Below are positions 22,366 to 33,989 of a stretch of DNA of 64,000 bases, one piece after another. The number at the start of each line of letters is the position of its first letter. The first letter of the stretch is position 1. The position numbers and the translations under genes are program-made. Below the pieces are notes generated by a model, which was not told the DNA's origin, searched no databases, and worked only from the letters and a program-made list of their open reading frames with translations. The stretch comes from Gracilariopsis chorda (Eukaryota; Rhodophyta; Florideophyceae; Gracilariales; Gracilariaceae): positions 50,700 to 114,699 of the forward strand of contig NBIV01000266.1 of NCBI GenBank assembly GCA_003194525.1. Reading direction: 5' to 3'.

Positions 22366-23877
22366 AAAAGGTTACCGCGGGCAATTAGCGGTAACAGGCT
22401 AAGTAAGACGATTTCAGTCTCGTTACCTTCCGATCGGGACCTATTTGGACCAATTACTCCGAGATATTTGGGCTGGGATACTGACGGAAGTAACCGTTTG
22501 GAAAGGATACTTACTGCAGGTAACAAAGCGAAAGTCAATTGTGATCCCATTTACAAACGATCAGTACAGCGGGACAATGTCACATCGCGATCCCATGACC
22601 TGTTTAACGTTTGTCACCGTCACAGGACATGTACTATAGCGTGCACAGATCGTAATTGCACTCCAGATCACATTAGATCTGCAGTGAGCGAATTTGGATT
22701 TGGAGATGTTCGGAAACGTGTATTGGAGGAGTACGTGGAAAATTTGAAATTACACTGCCCCGTGTGCAACCTGTGCTGTAAGGACCCCTTGGCCTACGAT
22801 CCCCGCTACCTTACAGAAGAACATCAGCACCGAGTGTCAGCATTTCTGGAATAGGACACACCTCCAGACTTCATTTTGGTAAAGCAAGACAAGACTTCTC
22901 TAGTCATTGTTGAGCATGATATGCTCGACATCCTTTATTTTCTCCAGCAGCACGAAAAGCACTCTCTATCAAAGAATGGTGCTGGTATGTATCCTTATTC
23001 TATGCAGGGTTCGTTCAAGGAGGCTGTAGCATGGGTACGCGATGAGTTTGTCCGCCTGGGGCTACATGTTGTGCAAATAGAGCGAGTGAAAAGAAAAGCA
23101 GAAGGATGCGTTCTGTGTGCTCTTACGTGTGAAGGATCTCGCCTGTATTTCAAAGAAGTTGGGCCGAATTTTGGTCTGAACGAAGTAAGAACTACTGAAG
23201 TCCTTGCAGAAGCAATGTAATATCGGCTTCCATTGCTTCTCAGTGTAGAGAGAGACCGAAAATAGATGCTCTTGCAAGACCACGGGCAAACTATTGAAAA
23301 GAGAGAAATATCCATTTCAAACCACCCTGGTCTATTTCGCTTTTTTCTAACTGAATGGGGAAATATTCAAAGAAGGTCGATCTCCAAAATACGCGAGCTC
23401 CAGCGCAGTGGGCTTGAAACAGTTGATGAATCGTTTATGAGAGAAAGAGTGTTGAACATGATGTCAGATGGAGAATGGCTATTACTATGTTTGAAAGAGG
23501 TAAATAGGGCAGACTCTGAGTTGGAGATAGATCTTTTCTCTCTGAAGAAGACATTTCTTAATTATGTTGATCGTGCTTGTAGGTTGATGTGGCAAATCCG
23601 AATGCCGTTGACTCCGGCTCATAGAGATTTACATCCAGTGAGTGTCATGGTTTCTGAACATTGTCAAATTCGGCTTATTGATCTTATTTCTACACGTATT
23701 TCGTATCCCTTTCCATATTTTTACCTCTTTGCTGCTCATTGCAATGCTAATGACATGAATCTTGGGTTCTATTTAAAGCTGTGGAAGGATTACGGTACCA
23801 TGGAGAAGTTGTGGAAGCTTTACGAGGTGACAGAGGCGTTTGAAATGGTAATCAGCTGTGTCACTTTCCACAGATAG
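22366..23877 (+). pseudogene. APH-like pseudogene, array copy 5
   Basis: It has the same three internal stops and no private disruption. It shares the IRMPLTP variant with copies 4 and 6. Confidence 0.6.
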
Positions 23878-24257
23878 TATTGTAATACAGAGAGAAGCAG
23901 AAGATCTCTAAAACAACAGGCAACCAAAGCGTTTAGTTTCTTTGTAACTCAACTTTGTGGATTCCCGGAGTTGAGGGGAGAGAACGGTGCTTAATAGTAA
24001 GACTGCAATTATGTCCAAGAGTGGATGATCGTTTTTCAACTAATATCCTTCTATGCGGGACTTTACCCTGGATAGCTACAAACTCAGCATACTTCGTCTA
24101 AACGTTGTTGCAGCTCGTCATTTTGGTCCAGAACGACCGCTTTATAGGCGCACTCATCTCGTGCGGGAGCCCCCAGAGCAAGAGCTCTCTTGCACCTCCC
24201 TGTTGACAAGTGCTTCTTGAGTCCTCCCTTATTGTTCCAAGCGCCTCGTCCCTCGTA

Positions 24258-24842
24258 TCAAGTACCGCAATGAACACATGACGCGGAGGCATGTAATACA
24301 TAGGGAGCATACTGACCAGCAAAAATCAGCCCGTTACAGGTCTTTATCGGACATGGACAAAGTACTGCGATGCTTTCCTTTTTTAAAGCCCAAACATGTA
24401 CCGTCTCTTGATCGATGCGTTCCACAAATGAATCTTGGGTGGAGTCAAAGCTGACCGGTAACAATCGCCAGAAGCTCTCGAGAGTAGAAGCTCCAGGAGC
24501 ATGCAGAGTATTGTGGCGAACATGCATAGAAAGGCAGTCGACACGTGAAGAAAGGTCCTGAACCAATTCCATTACTTTGGCATTCGGAGGAGCCATAGCG
24601 GTGCGACTCTCGATGGGAGAGAGGGGTGAGGGCGGAGCCACGGTGGCGGTGCTTGCAGTGGTGGTGGTGGGAGGAGAAGGCGAAGCCAAAGAGGTGCAAG
24701 AAGGCAGAGACGCGGTGGCGAGCCACGTGATTGGAGGAGAAGGAGGAGAAGAATAAGCCACCGCAGTAGGGCACCCGATTATAGAGGTGGGAGGAGAAGG
24801 CGAAGCCACAGCGGTAAGCGACGATATTGGAGAGGGAGCCAC
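24258..24842 (-). CDS. Ser/Pro/Thr-rich hypothetical protein, array copy 6
   Basis: The frame has full length with one Ser-to-Cys change in the repeat blocks (plus strand GAGGTGCAAG). Its tail equals that of copy 2. Confidence 0.33.
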   Translation of the reverse strand: MAPSPISSLTAVASPSPPTSIIGCPTAVAYSSPPSPPITWLATASLPSCTSLASPSPPTTTTASTATVAPPSPLSPIESRTAMAPPNAKVMELVQDLSSRVDCLSMHVRHNTLHAPGASTLESFWRLLPVSFDSTQDSFVERIDQETVHVWALKKESIAVLCPCPIKTCNGLIFAGQYAPYVLHASASCVHCGT

Positions 24843-26201
24843 AGCAACGAGGCTCGTGATTGGATGAGTGAATAAGTGGAGGAAGGCAGCGCCGGAGCGT
24901 CAAGGCTCTTAATGGAAGTGGTCACTCTCGGAGAAGGGGGAGCTATAGTGGCCAAAGCTTCCAATCGATGGTTTCGCAATTTCATGTTGAGGTTAGGGGT
25001 TTACGCTGTGGGCCAGAATGGAAGACTTTGGACTGCGGGGTCTGGGGCCCCGTGGCAGTCTCATATTTATACTGCCTGACCGAAACCATGTTCAGTTCAG
25101 AGTGTTCACAACAGTTCAAAACGGTTAAAAACCTTGTTGAGCAGAGCGTGCAATGCGTTGCAACGGACGGCGACGACGGCTACAGCGGTTGAAACACTGC
25201 TGCAAGCTTGAGCAGTCTTTCAACCGTTGAGATATTTCACGTAATTCTGCAAAACGAATGCCGATAAAACATTTTTTCTTGTTGCGCAACCTGGTTGCGC
25301 ACGTGTTAACCGAAGAGGGTTCAACGAAGGAACGAAAACTTATTACAGACGATCGAGGGGCTTGTTGATCATACGCGGGTTATGTACGTTGGTGCAAGTT
25401 CTTGCTGTACGCACTAGCCGTTGATCCGCGGGCGGATGCGAACGAAGAAAGAGTTGCACACTTCGTACCACGAATGCATCCCAAGCTGCGTTTGTTCAGA
25501 TGTTTGTTCAGATGTTTGTTCAGATTTGGACAGAGTTTTGGTACTGATTTAGCATATTATATAATTGCGTCACGTCTACGTAGCACGATCTTACAGTGTA
25601 TGAAGCTGTTACTATTTATGGAACCCTAGTGGCGTTCGTTCAGATTTGGATCGAGTTTTGGCACTGATTTCGCATACCTAAAGTAAATTTGGTAGATAAC
25701 CCTTAGGGTTAGGATTGCCACCTTGCTTAGCAACCAACTTCGTACATTGGTTTTTAACATATCTCCCTAAGGTGTGGGTCGACACGGTACAACTGTACCG
25801 TTGAAATCACAACCGTATAAAAAGAGCGGTCCATACCTTCAAAGATTTGAATCACTCTCTTGCGATTGGTTCAAAATCTCTCAGAGCTTCGCTTGCCTAG
25901 CGACGCTAGGGTTTCGGCAATAACTTGCGGGAACCCCGCAAAGCTGGTCGATGTCATCAACTAAGCGCTGGAGATTATTGGGAGTGCAGGCGGAGCCCCC
26001 AGTTTCGTGTGGTTTGCCAAAGGCCACAATCTGTCCGCCTAATATCATCGCTATATGCGGTCTGCGAACGCATTTTCATCAGTGTTTTGTCTAACCGAGC
26101 CCACTTACCGACCTCAACGCTCACCCGTTAATGTGCTGCACCCTTAACACCCCTTCTGATTTGCAACGTATACAGGTCCCACTAGGCCCGTAGCTCGCAA
26201 T

Positions 26202-26488
26202 ATGTCTAGTTCCGGTGGAAGGTTTAGAAACATTATGGGAAGCGGAAGGCAGCTGAAAGACATGGCGGCGAGAGCGATTTCTGCAAAGGTTAACACCTTG
26301 CTAAACGCTGACAAAAACGGCACGCTGCAGAGCACCAATGAAGAGACTCAGCCAACCACTGATGCATCTAAGTCGACATCCGTTGGGGAATCTGCCCCTA
26401 GCAATAGCAAAGAAGTGAAGTAAGTTCAGCTATTCTTTGTCATTACTTTACGACAAGCTACTGAAACTTTCATTGTAGAAGACAGTAG
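26202..26488 (+). CDS. Small spliced gene, array copy 6
   Basis: CDS is join 26202-26419, 26479-26488. The last residue is Gln rather than His; the stop codon is retained. Confidence 0.58.
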
Positions 26489-27187
26489 GGGCCTACTAGT
26501 GCAGTTATTAAGAGGCCGTACAGCTACGTGAGCCCACTACGGGATTTACAATAAACCTACCTCCACTCCATGACCCAAGTGGTTGTGTATATTTATAGTT
26601 TATCTCATTACGTACTGCCGTTCTAAGATTCCTTCTTTGTGTTCGAGTACTGCATCATGCCACATCGTAGGATTCCTCACCAATGAAGAGAGGCAATGAA
26701 GGAGGCTGCAACTGGGATGTTTTCTCTTTACACAGCTGTTCTTCTGACCGGTCGAGAGTCCGCTCTCCTTCCACAGCTAACGCATCATAGTTGATAAAGC
26801 GAACAAGTGGTCGCAAATCGACCCAACGGACGCAACAACGAGGATCCGAGCACTTCAACATGCAGTACACGGCACCTTGACCACAGCGGTTGCGATGTCT
26901 ATTTCAGAGGTGACAGTCGTCGGAAATCCAAATGCCCTAGCGGTTGAAAACATCTAAGAATAAACACGTGTATTAAATATACAAAATTTGGAGGAATCTC
27001 AAAAAAATTTGGGTGGAAAAATTCAGAAACCTTTGAGAAAAAGGGTACCGCAGACAATTAGGGCTATCAAAAACTGTTGCCAAAATCCCAATCGCCGCCC
27101 AAGCACTCCCTGAGAATAGAAAAGCCACTCTGAGAGAATGTAGTCATCTACGTGTATTACATTTACAAAGTTTGGAGGAAGCTCTGA

Positions 27188-28699
27188 AAAAGGTTACCGC
27201 GGGCAATTAGCGGTAACAGGCTAAGTAAGACGATTTCAGTCTCGTTACCTTCCGATCGGGACCTATTTGGACCAATTACTCCGAGATATTTGGGCTGGGA
27301 TACTGACGGAAGTAACCGTTTGGAAAGGATACTTACTGCAGGTAACAAAGCGAAAGTCAATTGTGATCCCATTTACAAACGATCAGTACAGCGGGACAAT
27401 GTCACATCGCGATCCCATGACCTGTTTAACGTTTGTCACCGTCACAGGACATGTACTATAGCGTGCACAGATCGTAATTGCACTCCAGATCACATTAGAT
27501 CTGCAGTGAGCGAATTTGGATTTGGAGATGTTCGGAAACGTGTATTGGAGGAGTACGTGGAAAATTTGAAATTACACTGCCCCGTGTGCAACCTGTGGTG
27601 TAAGGACCCCTTGGCCTACGATCCCCGCTACCTTACAGAAGAACATCAGCACCGAGTGTCAGCATTTCTGGAATAGGACACACCTCCAGACTTCATTTTG
27701 GTAAAGCAAGACAAGACTTCTCTAGTCATTGTTGAGCATGATATGCTCGACATCCTTTATTTTCTCCAGCAGCACGAAAAGCACTCTCTATCAAAGAATG
27801 GTGCTGGTATGTATCCTTATTCTATGCAGGGTTCGTTCAAGGAGGCTGTAGCATGGGTACGCGATGAGTTTGTCCGCCTGGGGCTACATGTTGTGCAAAT
27901 AGAGCGAGTGAAAAGAAAAGCAGAAGGATGCGTTCTGTGTGCTCTTACGTGTGAAGGATCTCGCCTGTATTTCAAAGAAGTTGGGCCGAATTTTGGTCTG
28001 AACGAAGTAAGAACTACTGAAGTCCTTGCAGAAGCAATGTAATATCGGCTTCCATTGCTTCTCAGTGTAGAGAGAGACCGAAAATAGATGCTCTTGCAAG
28101 ACCACGGGCAAACTATTGAAAAGAGAGAAATATCCATTTCAAACCACCCTGGTCTATTTCGCTTTTTTCTAACTGAATGGGGAAATATTCAAAGAAGGTC
28201 GATCTCCAAAATACGCGAGCTCCAGCGCAGTGGGCTTGAAACAGTTGATGAATCGTTTATGAGAGAAAGAGTGTTGAACATGATGTCAGATGGAGAATGG
28301 CTATTACTATGTTTGAAAGAGGTAAATAGGGCAGACTCTGAGTTGGAGATAGATCTTTTCTCTCTGAAGAAGACATTTCTTAATTATGTTGATCGTGCTT
28401 GTAGGTTGATTTGGCAAATCCGAATGCCGTTGACTCCGGCTCATAGAGATTTACATCCAGTGAGTGTCATGGTTTCTGAACATTGTCAAATTCGGCTTAT
28501 TGATCTTATTTCTACACGTATTTCGTATCCCTTTCCATATTTTTACCTCTTTGCTGCTCATTGCAATGCTAATGACATGAATCTTGGGTTCTATTTAAAG
28601 CTGTGGAAGGATTACGGTACCATGGAGAAGTTGTGGAAGCTTTACGAGGTGACAGAGGCGTTTGAAATGGTAATCAGCTGTGTCACTTTCCACAGATAG
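27188..28699 (+). pseudogene. APH-like pseudogene, array copy 6
   Basis: It has the same three internal stops. A Cys in the CPVCNLCC cluster is Trp, which would harm a metal site if the protein were made. Confidence 0.6.
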
Positions 28700-28931
28700 T
28701 ATTGTAATACAGAGAGAAGCAGAAGATCTCTAAAACAACAGGCAACCAAAGCGTTTAGTTTCTTTGTAACTCAACTTTGTGGATTCCCGGAGTTGAGGGG
28801 AGAGAACGGTGCTTAATAGTAAGACTGCAATTATGTCCAAGAGTGGATGATCGTTTTTCAACTAATATCCTTCTATGCGGGACTTTACCCTGGATAGCTA
28901 CAAACTCAGCATACTTCGTCTAAACGTTGTT

Positions 28932-30358
28932 GCAGCTCGTCATTTTGGTCCAGAACGACCGCTTTATAGGCGCACTCATCTCGTGCGGGAGCCCCCAGAG
29001 CAAGAGCTCTCTTGCACCTCCCTGTTGACAAGTGCTTCTTGAGTCCTCCCCTTATTGTTCCAAGCGCCTCGTCCCTCGTATCAAGTACCGCAATGAACAC
29101 ATGACGCGGAGGCATGTAATACATAGGGAGCATACTGACCAGCAAAAATCAGCCCGTTACAGGTCTTTATCGGACATGGACAAAGTACTGCGATGCTTTC
29201 CTTTTTTAAAGCCCAAACATGTACCGTCTCTTGATCGATGCGTTCCACAAATGAATCTTGGGTGGAGTCAAAGCTGACCGGTAACAATCGCCAGAAGCTC
29301 TCGAGAGTAGAAGCTCCAGGAGCATGCAGAGTATTGTGGCGAACATGCATAGAAAGGCAGTCGACACGTGAAGAAAGGTCCTGAACCAATTCCATTACTT
29401 TGGCATTCGGAGGAGCCATAGCGGTGCGACTCTCGATGGGAGAGAGGGGTGAGGGCGGAGCCACGGTGGCGGTGCTTGCAGTGGTGGTGGTGGGAGGAGA
29501 AGGCGAAGCCAAAGAGGTGGAAGAAGGCAGAGACGCGGTGGCGAGCCACGTGATTGGAGGAGAAGGAGGAGAAGAATAAGCCACCGCAGTAGGGCACCCG
29601 ATTATAGAGGTGGGAGGAGAAGGCGAAGCCACAGCGGTAAGCGACGATATTGGAGAGGGAGCCACAGCAACGAGGCTCGTGATTGGATGAGTGAATAAGT
29701 GGAGGAAGGCAGCGCCGGAGCGTCAAGGCTCTTAATGGAAGTGGTCACTCTCGGAGAAGGGGAAGCTATAGTGGCCACAGCTTCCAATCGATGGTTTCGC
29801 AATTTCATGTTGAGGTTAGGGGTTTACGCTGTGGGCCAGAATGGAAGACTTTGGACTGCGGGGTCTGGGGCCCCGTGGCAGTCTCATATTTATACTGCCT
29901 GACCGAAACCATGTTCAGTTCAGAGTGTTCACAACAGTTCAAAACGGTTAAAAACCTTGTTGAGCAGAGCGTGCAATGCGTTGCAACGGGCGGCGACGAC
30001 GGCTACAGCGGTTGAAACACTGCTGCAAGCTTGAGCAGTCTTTCAACCGTTGAGATATTTCACGTAACTCTTCAAAACGAATGCAGACAAAACCTTTTTT
30101 CTTGTTGTGCAACCTGGTTGCGCACGTGTTAACCGAAGAGGGTTCAACGAAGGAACGAAAACTTATTACAGACGATCGAGGGGCTTGTTGATCATACGCG
30201 GGTTATGTACGTTGGTGCAAGTTCTTGCTGTACGCACTAGCCGTCGATCGGCGGGCGGATGCGAAGGAAGAAAGAGTTGCACACTTCGTACCACGAATGC
30301 ATCCCAAGCTGCGTTGGTTCAGATGTTTGTTCAGATTTGGACAGAGTTTTGGTACTGA
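28932..30358 (+). repeat. tandem array, copy 7, terminal partial unit
   Basis: Only the first about 1427 bp of the unit is present. The match stops at about 30358, within a stretch that reads GTTTTGGTACTGAT in every other copy. From 30061 onward there are about nine substitutions and loss of one 12-bp internal repeat within 300 bp, clearly more than among inner copies. This fits an array edge that escapes homogenisation. Confidence 0.95.
29081..29665 (-). CDS. Ser/Pro/Thr-rich hypothetical protein, array copy 7
   Basis: The frame has full length and lies entirely within the partial terminal unit. This is the only one of the unit's genes left in copy 7. Confidence 0.33.
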   Translation of the reverse strand: MAPSPISSLTAVASPSPPTSIIGCPTAVAYSSPPSPPITWLATASLPSSTSLASPSPPTTTTASTATVAPPSPLSPIESRTAMAPPNAKVMELVQDLSSRVDCLSMHVRHNTLHAPGASTLESFWRLLPVSFDSTQDSFVERIDQETVHVWALKKESIAVLCPCPIKTCNGLIFAGQYAPYVLHASASCVHCGT

Positions 30359-30360
30359 TC

Positions 30361-31119
30361 TCCGCCAAAATCCGCCTAACTTCTTCGGTCACAGCATGTG
30401 TGTTGACATTTTCCAGGTATAGAAGCCATTCCTCATTGTTTGGTAGTCGGCACAATACTCGTTTTTCTCGAAGCCACTCAAGAAAAAGTCGACCATCCAT
30501 CCATTCTTTTGGCCCCGTCCAGTATACGGCCCCCGGGCACGTCGTTGGGTAGGCCTCTGATGGGATAACTTTTTTCTGCATATTTGAAAATGAGCATCAG
30601 TATCTCAAGGGCAGAACGTGGGCCTCCCGAGATCAGAACCATCATGGTAATAATATCATCACCAGACACTACGTCAGTATACTTTATCTGCTTGTCGCCC
30701 ACGATAGCCAGTGTTTTAGGGTTGTCCATATTCATGGCAAAGTGACTCTCATCGGCATTGTACACGTTCTCTTCTTTAAACTGATTCGAACAGAAGTCCC
30801 GTGCTAGGTAACCCAAGTGATACGCACCTTCGCTTTCAATGTTTTTCTGTTTGGAAGGTGAGACTATGAGCTTCCCACACTGAGATCGGTTAACGATCTT
30901 TGATCGTTCCATGAAAATTTGGATCCAGCGTGCCCTAATCAACTCACGTATTGGGCGATCCAATCTTGGATGGACGCTGTTTGCGTTGTACGTTTGAATG
31001 TCAGTATGAGTGATAAGGTGCAAACAAAGGCGACGTAGTGGCCGAGAGTTGTACCTAGCCCCCGCTTTTCTCAACCTATGAAACTCTTCAAGTAGGTCTT
31101 TTTGAGTGCTTTGACCCAT
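30361..31119 (-). pseudogene. pogo-class DDE transposase remnant 1
   Basis: The minus-strand frame from ATG 31119 contains VYNADESHFAMNMDNPKT (first catalytic Asp) and SYPIRGLPNDVPG. After a one-base shift near 30537 the frame continues as WTGPKEWMDGRLFLEW and LYLENVNTHAVTEEV. In relatives the last motif has Asp where Glu stands here. These motifs are those of DDE endonuclease-domain transposases of the pogo/Tigger group. The third acidic residue is missing because the gene is cut at about 30360 by the end of the tandem array. Frameshift, substituted second acidic residue and truncation mark it as dead. Confidence 0.75.
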
Positions 31120-31560
31120 GCAGTTATTTCTTTTTCCCTTCTCGGGGCAGCTTTGATGTAGTGGCGTTGAATGCTAGTCTTTGTGACGCGAATAAAAGAA
31201 GCTTACGTCGTTTTGCCGCCGTTTTCTTTATTTGTAACAAATTGGAGACGTTGTTTCCAATATTGGCTTGCTTTCTGAATGTTTGCTTTATAGGAACTTC
31301 GAAATTAGTGCGAGAAATGGTTAACCGCTGCTGCGAGAACATGGTTCTCTGTGTTTCGTTCTGCGCTTTGGATGATGAATTTGATGATTTGAGACTTTGG
31401 TTGGTGTGTCAAGACAATTTGCGAGCTTCTATTGGCAATAGTCATGGTAGCTTGGTGCAACTGGGTTTTCGGAGCACGGGAGATAACGACAGTGTTAGGT
31501 CCATGGTTGTTAGGTTGAACTGCAGCTTGTTGTGTTGCGTGAATAAAAGCACTTTAGATC
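31120..31560. other. Upstream flank of transposase remnant 1
   Basis: A minus-strand frame at 31124-31342 is rich in Lys/Arg (KKTAAKRRKL) and could be the decayed DNA-binding N-terminus of the transposase, out of frame with it. An open plus-strand frame over the same bases has no ATG at its start and I do not support it. Confidence 0.3.
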
Positions 31561-32848
31561 GGTGAACCATGGAGAGACATTGTTTGTCCCGCCTTCTATC
31601 GAGACGCATGAATGCCTGCCAGAGACAGGAGAAGTTCTACGATGGGAATCTGGCGCACTTTGCTGTTCACTGTCTTATTATACACAATAATCAGGGGTGA
31701 AGGAAATTGCGTGTACCACGAATACTGTGGACCACACTAATCAGCGTATCCACACTAATTGATGACCCACACTAATCACAATGTTACCCTGTACCTCCAA
31801 AAACTATCTCTGTTGGCAGTGTACTCTTCAGATCTTCTGGGTTACATCTGTGCAGCCACTTGACAGCGCCAAGTTCGCGCCACTTCTTGCTGGCTGACCC
31901 TTACTGTAATTGATTGAATTGAATCACCCCACCAGTGCACCCTTTGCTTTCCCCCTCCACATAAGAGTGCATGGGACGTAAGGGTTAACCCTCAGAAGGG
32001 CAAAATTATGCAACAATTCTGGAGCGCAAATATGTTGCTCCAGGACACCGTAGAAATTCATTTTACTTGCGGCGTTTTGCAGCAATCATTCAAACTTATG
32101 CACAGGGAGTAGTTCTACAAAACCCCGACGCCTGCCTGCCTTGGTCACTAAACTCACCCACTGCGCATCAAGCCCAAAAGAGCGTAGACGGCGGTTACCG
32201 CCAACTCATTCTCTTTGAAGCCACCTTCCAACACGGTACGTCGACGCCTCCACGCTTCCAATACTTAAATATCGTCATCAACATCCCACGCGTTGTTTCG
32301 TGCTGACTGAACTCCGTTTCATGTGGCAGTCTCTCTGTTTGTGCTGTAAGTCCTCTCACTATTGTTCGCGGTGTTACGAGTGGCGTGACTATTTGTAATG
32401 TCTCCCAATGGCGTACGGTCTGTAAAAGTAGCAGCGGGTGCACCGCATGAACTCCCAACATTTTTTCGAACGCTATGAGTCGGGGACCGACGCGGCGCTG
32501 CTTCCTACAGGATGCGATGGATAGAACGGTTTCCCTGTAACCTTTCTTCTATGTCGCAAATACCTCGCGTTCGACACTCTTCTCGTTGTACAATTATCCT
32601 AATTCTGGAGTACAACACTCGGTCTATTGTACGCAATGTCCTCTGCAAGTCCAATTGATTATTTTATTCCTGTTTTCACATGTCCGCTGTTGATCGTTGA
32701 GTCTACCATGAAGATTGCCAAAGAACTGGAAATCCGTTTGCCACATTCCAGTGCTTATAAAGCTCTGCTTGGCAGTTTGAGAGCTGAGCGCCCTCAAGCC
32801 GGCGATACCTAACTTCAACTTTAAATCTATATTTGCATTGCAATACAG
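31561..32848. other. Spacer with degenerate CCACACTAAT repeats
   Basis: No gene is recognised. About 31730-31782 holds three copies of a CCACACTAAT-like phrase 18-21 bp apart, which could be a transposon end. The remainder shows only short frames without family features. Confidence 0.4.
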
Positions 32849-33989
32849 TCATGTTTTCACAGTAATGTCTCTGACCTCTCTCTTTTTCTCCTTGAACGTT
32901 TCATGAATAGACGCATCGCATGTTTGAAGAAAGTGCGAGGTAGTTGTGGGCAGTTCTACGACTATGATATTGTCTTCTTTGCAGTGCATGATCCATTCAT
33001 CTCCTTTTCGGGAACTGTGGCCATCGAGCATTGAGAGAACGGGGTGGTAGTGTGCAACTATCCCAAGAACAAACTCATTCAAATGTTGCACAAGATCGGG
33101 CATGAGTTCCTTTTTCATGGACCCAATTGTAGTGGTGAAAATTTTCGTGTGTCGGGTGTGCAGTCTTCTTCAGCCATCCAACTGAGCACTGGTGGAGGTT
33201 TTGTTTTGCTTTCGGTTTCGATCTTCTTCCACCTTGGCATTTTCTTCTTTCCTGCTGTAACAAAGAGTGGAGGAGCTATCAGACCTGATGCAGAAGCGGC
33301 GATTACTGCGGTTATGTGTGATCCATTGTCTTTATTGTTGTGGCGTTGACCTCCCAAGTTGGTTCGTGCACTTGTGAACTCTAACTAGTTTTCCATATGT
33401 GGCGTTGACGACGGTCTCGTCTACGTTCCAGATTCTGATGGGGTCTTTGAACGTATCTCGATACTTTTTCTTCGAAGCTTTAAGGTGAGTCATCAACGAC
33501 CAGCTTGATCAACGTCCTCTCACAAAAAGTACTCGTGGTTATGGTACTCCATTTTGAGTACTGTTATTTCACGACTACCAGCACGAAAGGTGCAACCTGT
33601 CACTAGGATAGAGAGCTTATATCTGTATGTTTTGCTTCCATCGCTTGCAATGTCGCTCATGTAATGCCTAATGTGATTCACGTCTAACTTAGAAGCTCTT
33701 TCCGCAGCGTGTTCATTTTTTGCTCTTGAGTGTTAAGAACAGAAGGACGCCCGGCGTGGTACAATACAGGGTTCAGCAGCTTTTGCAGCTGATGTTGGTT
33801 GTTTGACTTCCCAGCTCTCCGAATTTGGGAAACTATGGTCGTGGACAATCCATTGGCTGTGACAATGCTGGCACCTTTTTGGTTCTGCTCTAGAAGGTCA
33901 AGTGCCCGAATGCCAGCGACTTCAGTTCTTTTCCGTTTGATTCTACTTCTCTTCATACGTGTAGTGCAAAAACAGGGAATTGGTGACAC
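32849..33989 (-). pseudogene. pogo-class DDD transposase remnant 2
   Basis: In minus-strand order: a basic N-terminal frame (33989-33684, with KRSRIKRKRTEVAG and the HTH-like GLSTTIVSQIRRAG), then RIWNVDETVVNATYG near 33420 (first Asp), SHITAVIAASASGLIAPPL near 33300, LSMLDGHSS near 33020 (second Asp) and FLQTCDASIHETFK near 32910 (third Asp). All three catalytic Asp residues survive, but the pieces lie in different frames, so several indels separate them. It differs from remnant 1 and is a separate family of the pogo superfamily. Confidence 0.75.

Larger units (their letters stand above)
19286..24109 (+). repeat. tandem array, copy 5
   Basis: Full unit, 4824 bp. An extra A near 19500 shifts the 3' part of the minus-strand Ser/Pro-rich frame. 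It shares a C in place of G just upstream of the small gene's ATG (21376) with copy 6 only. Confidence 0.97.
24110..28931 (+). repeat. tandem array, copy 6
   Basis: Full unit, 4822 bp. It lacks one C near 24228 relative to the other copies. In the small gene the last sense codon reads Gln instead of His, while the stop is kept. Confidence 0.97.

Noticed and set aside
1-30358. Array as ribosomal DNA, 5S or spliced-leader repeats
   Set aside because: No conserved rRNA core or recognisable SL/Sm-site RNA is seen in the unit.
31161-31565. 134-codon plus-strand frame
   Set aside because: No ATG at its start, no family feature, and it lies opposite the flank of a minus-strand transposase.
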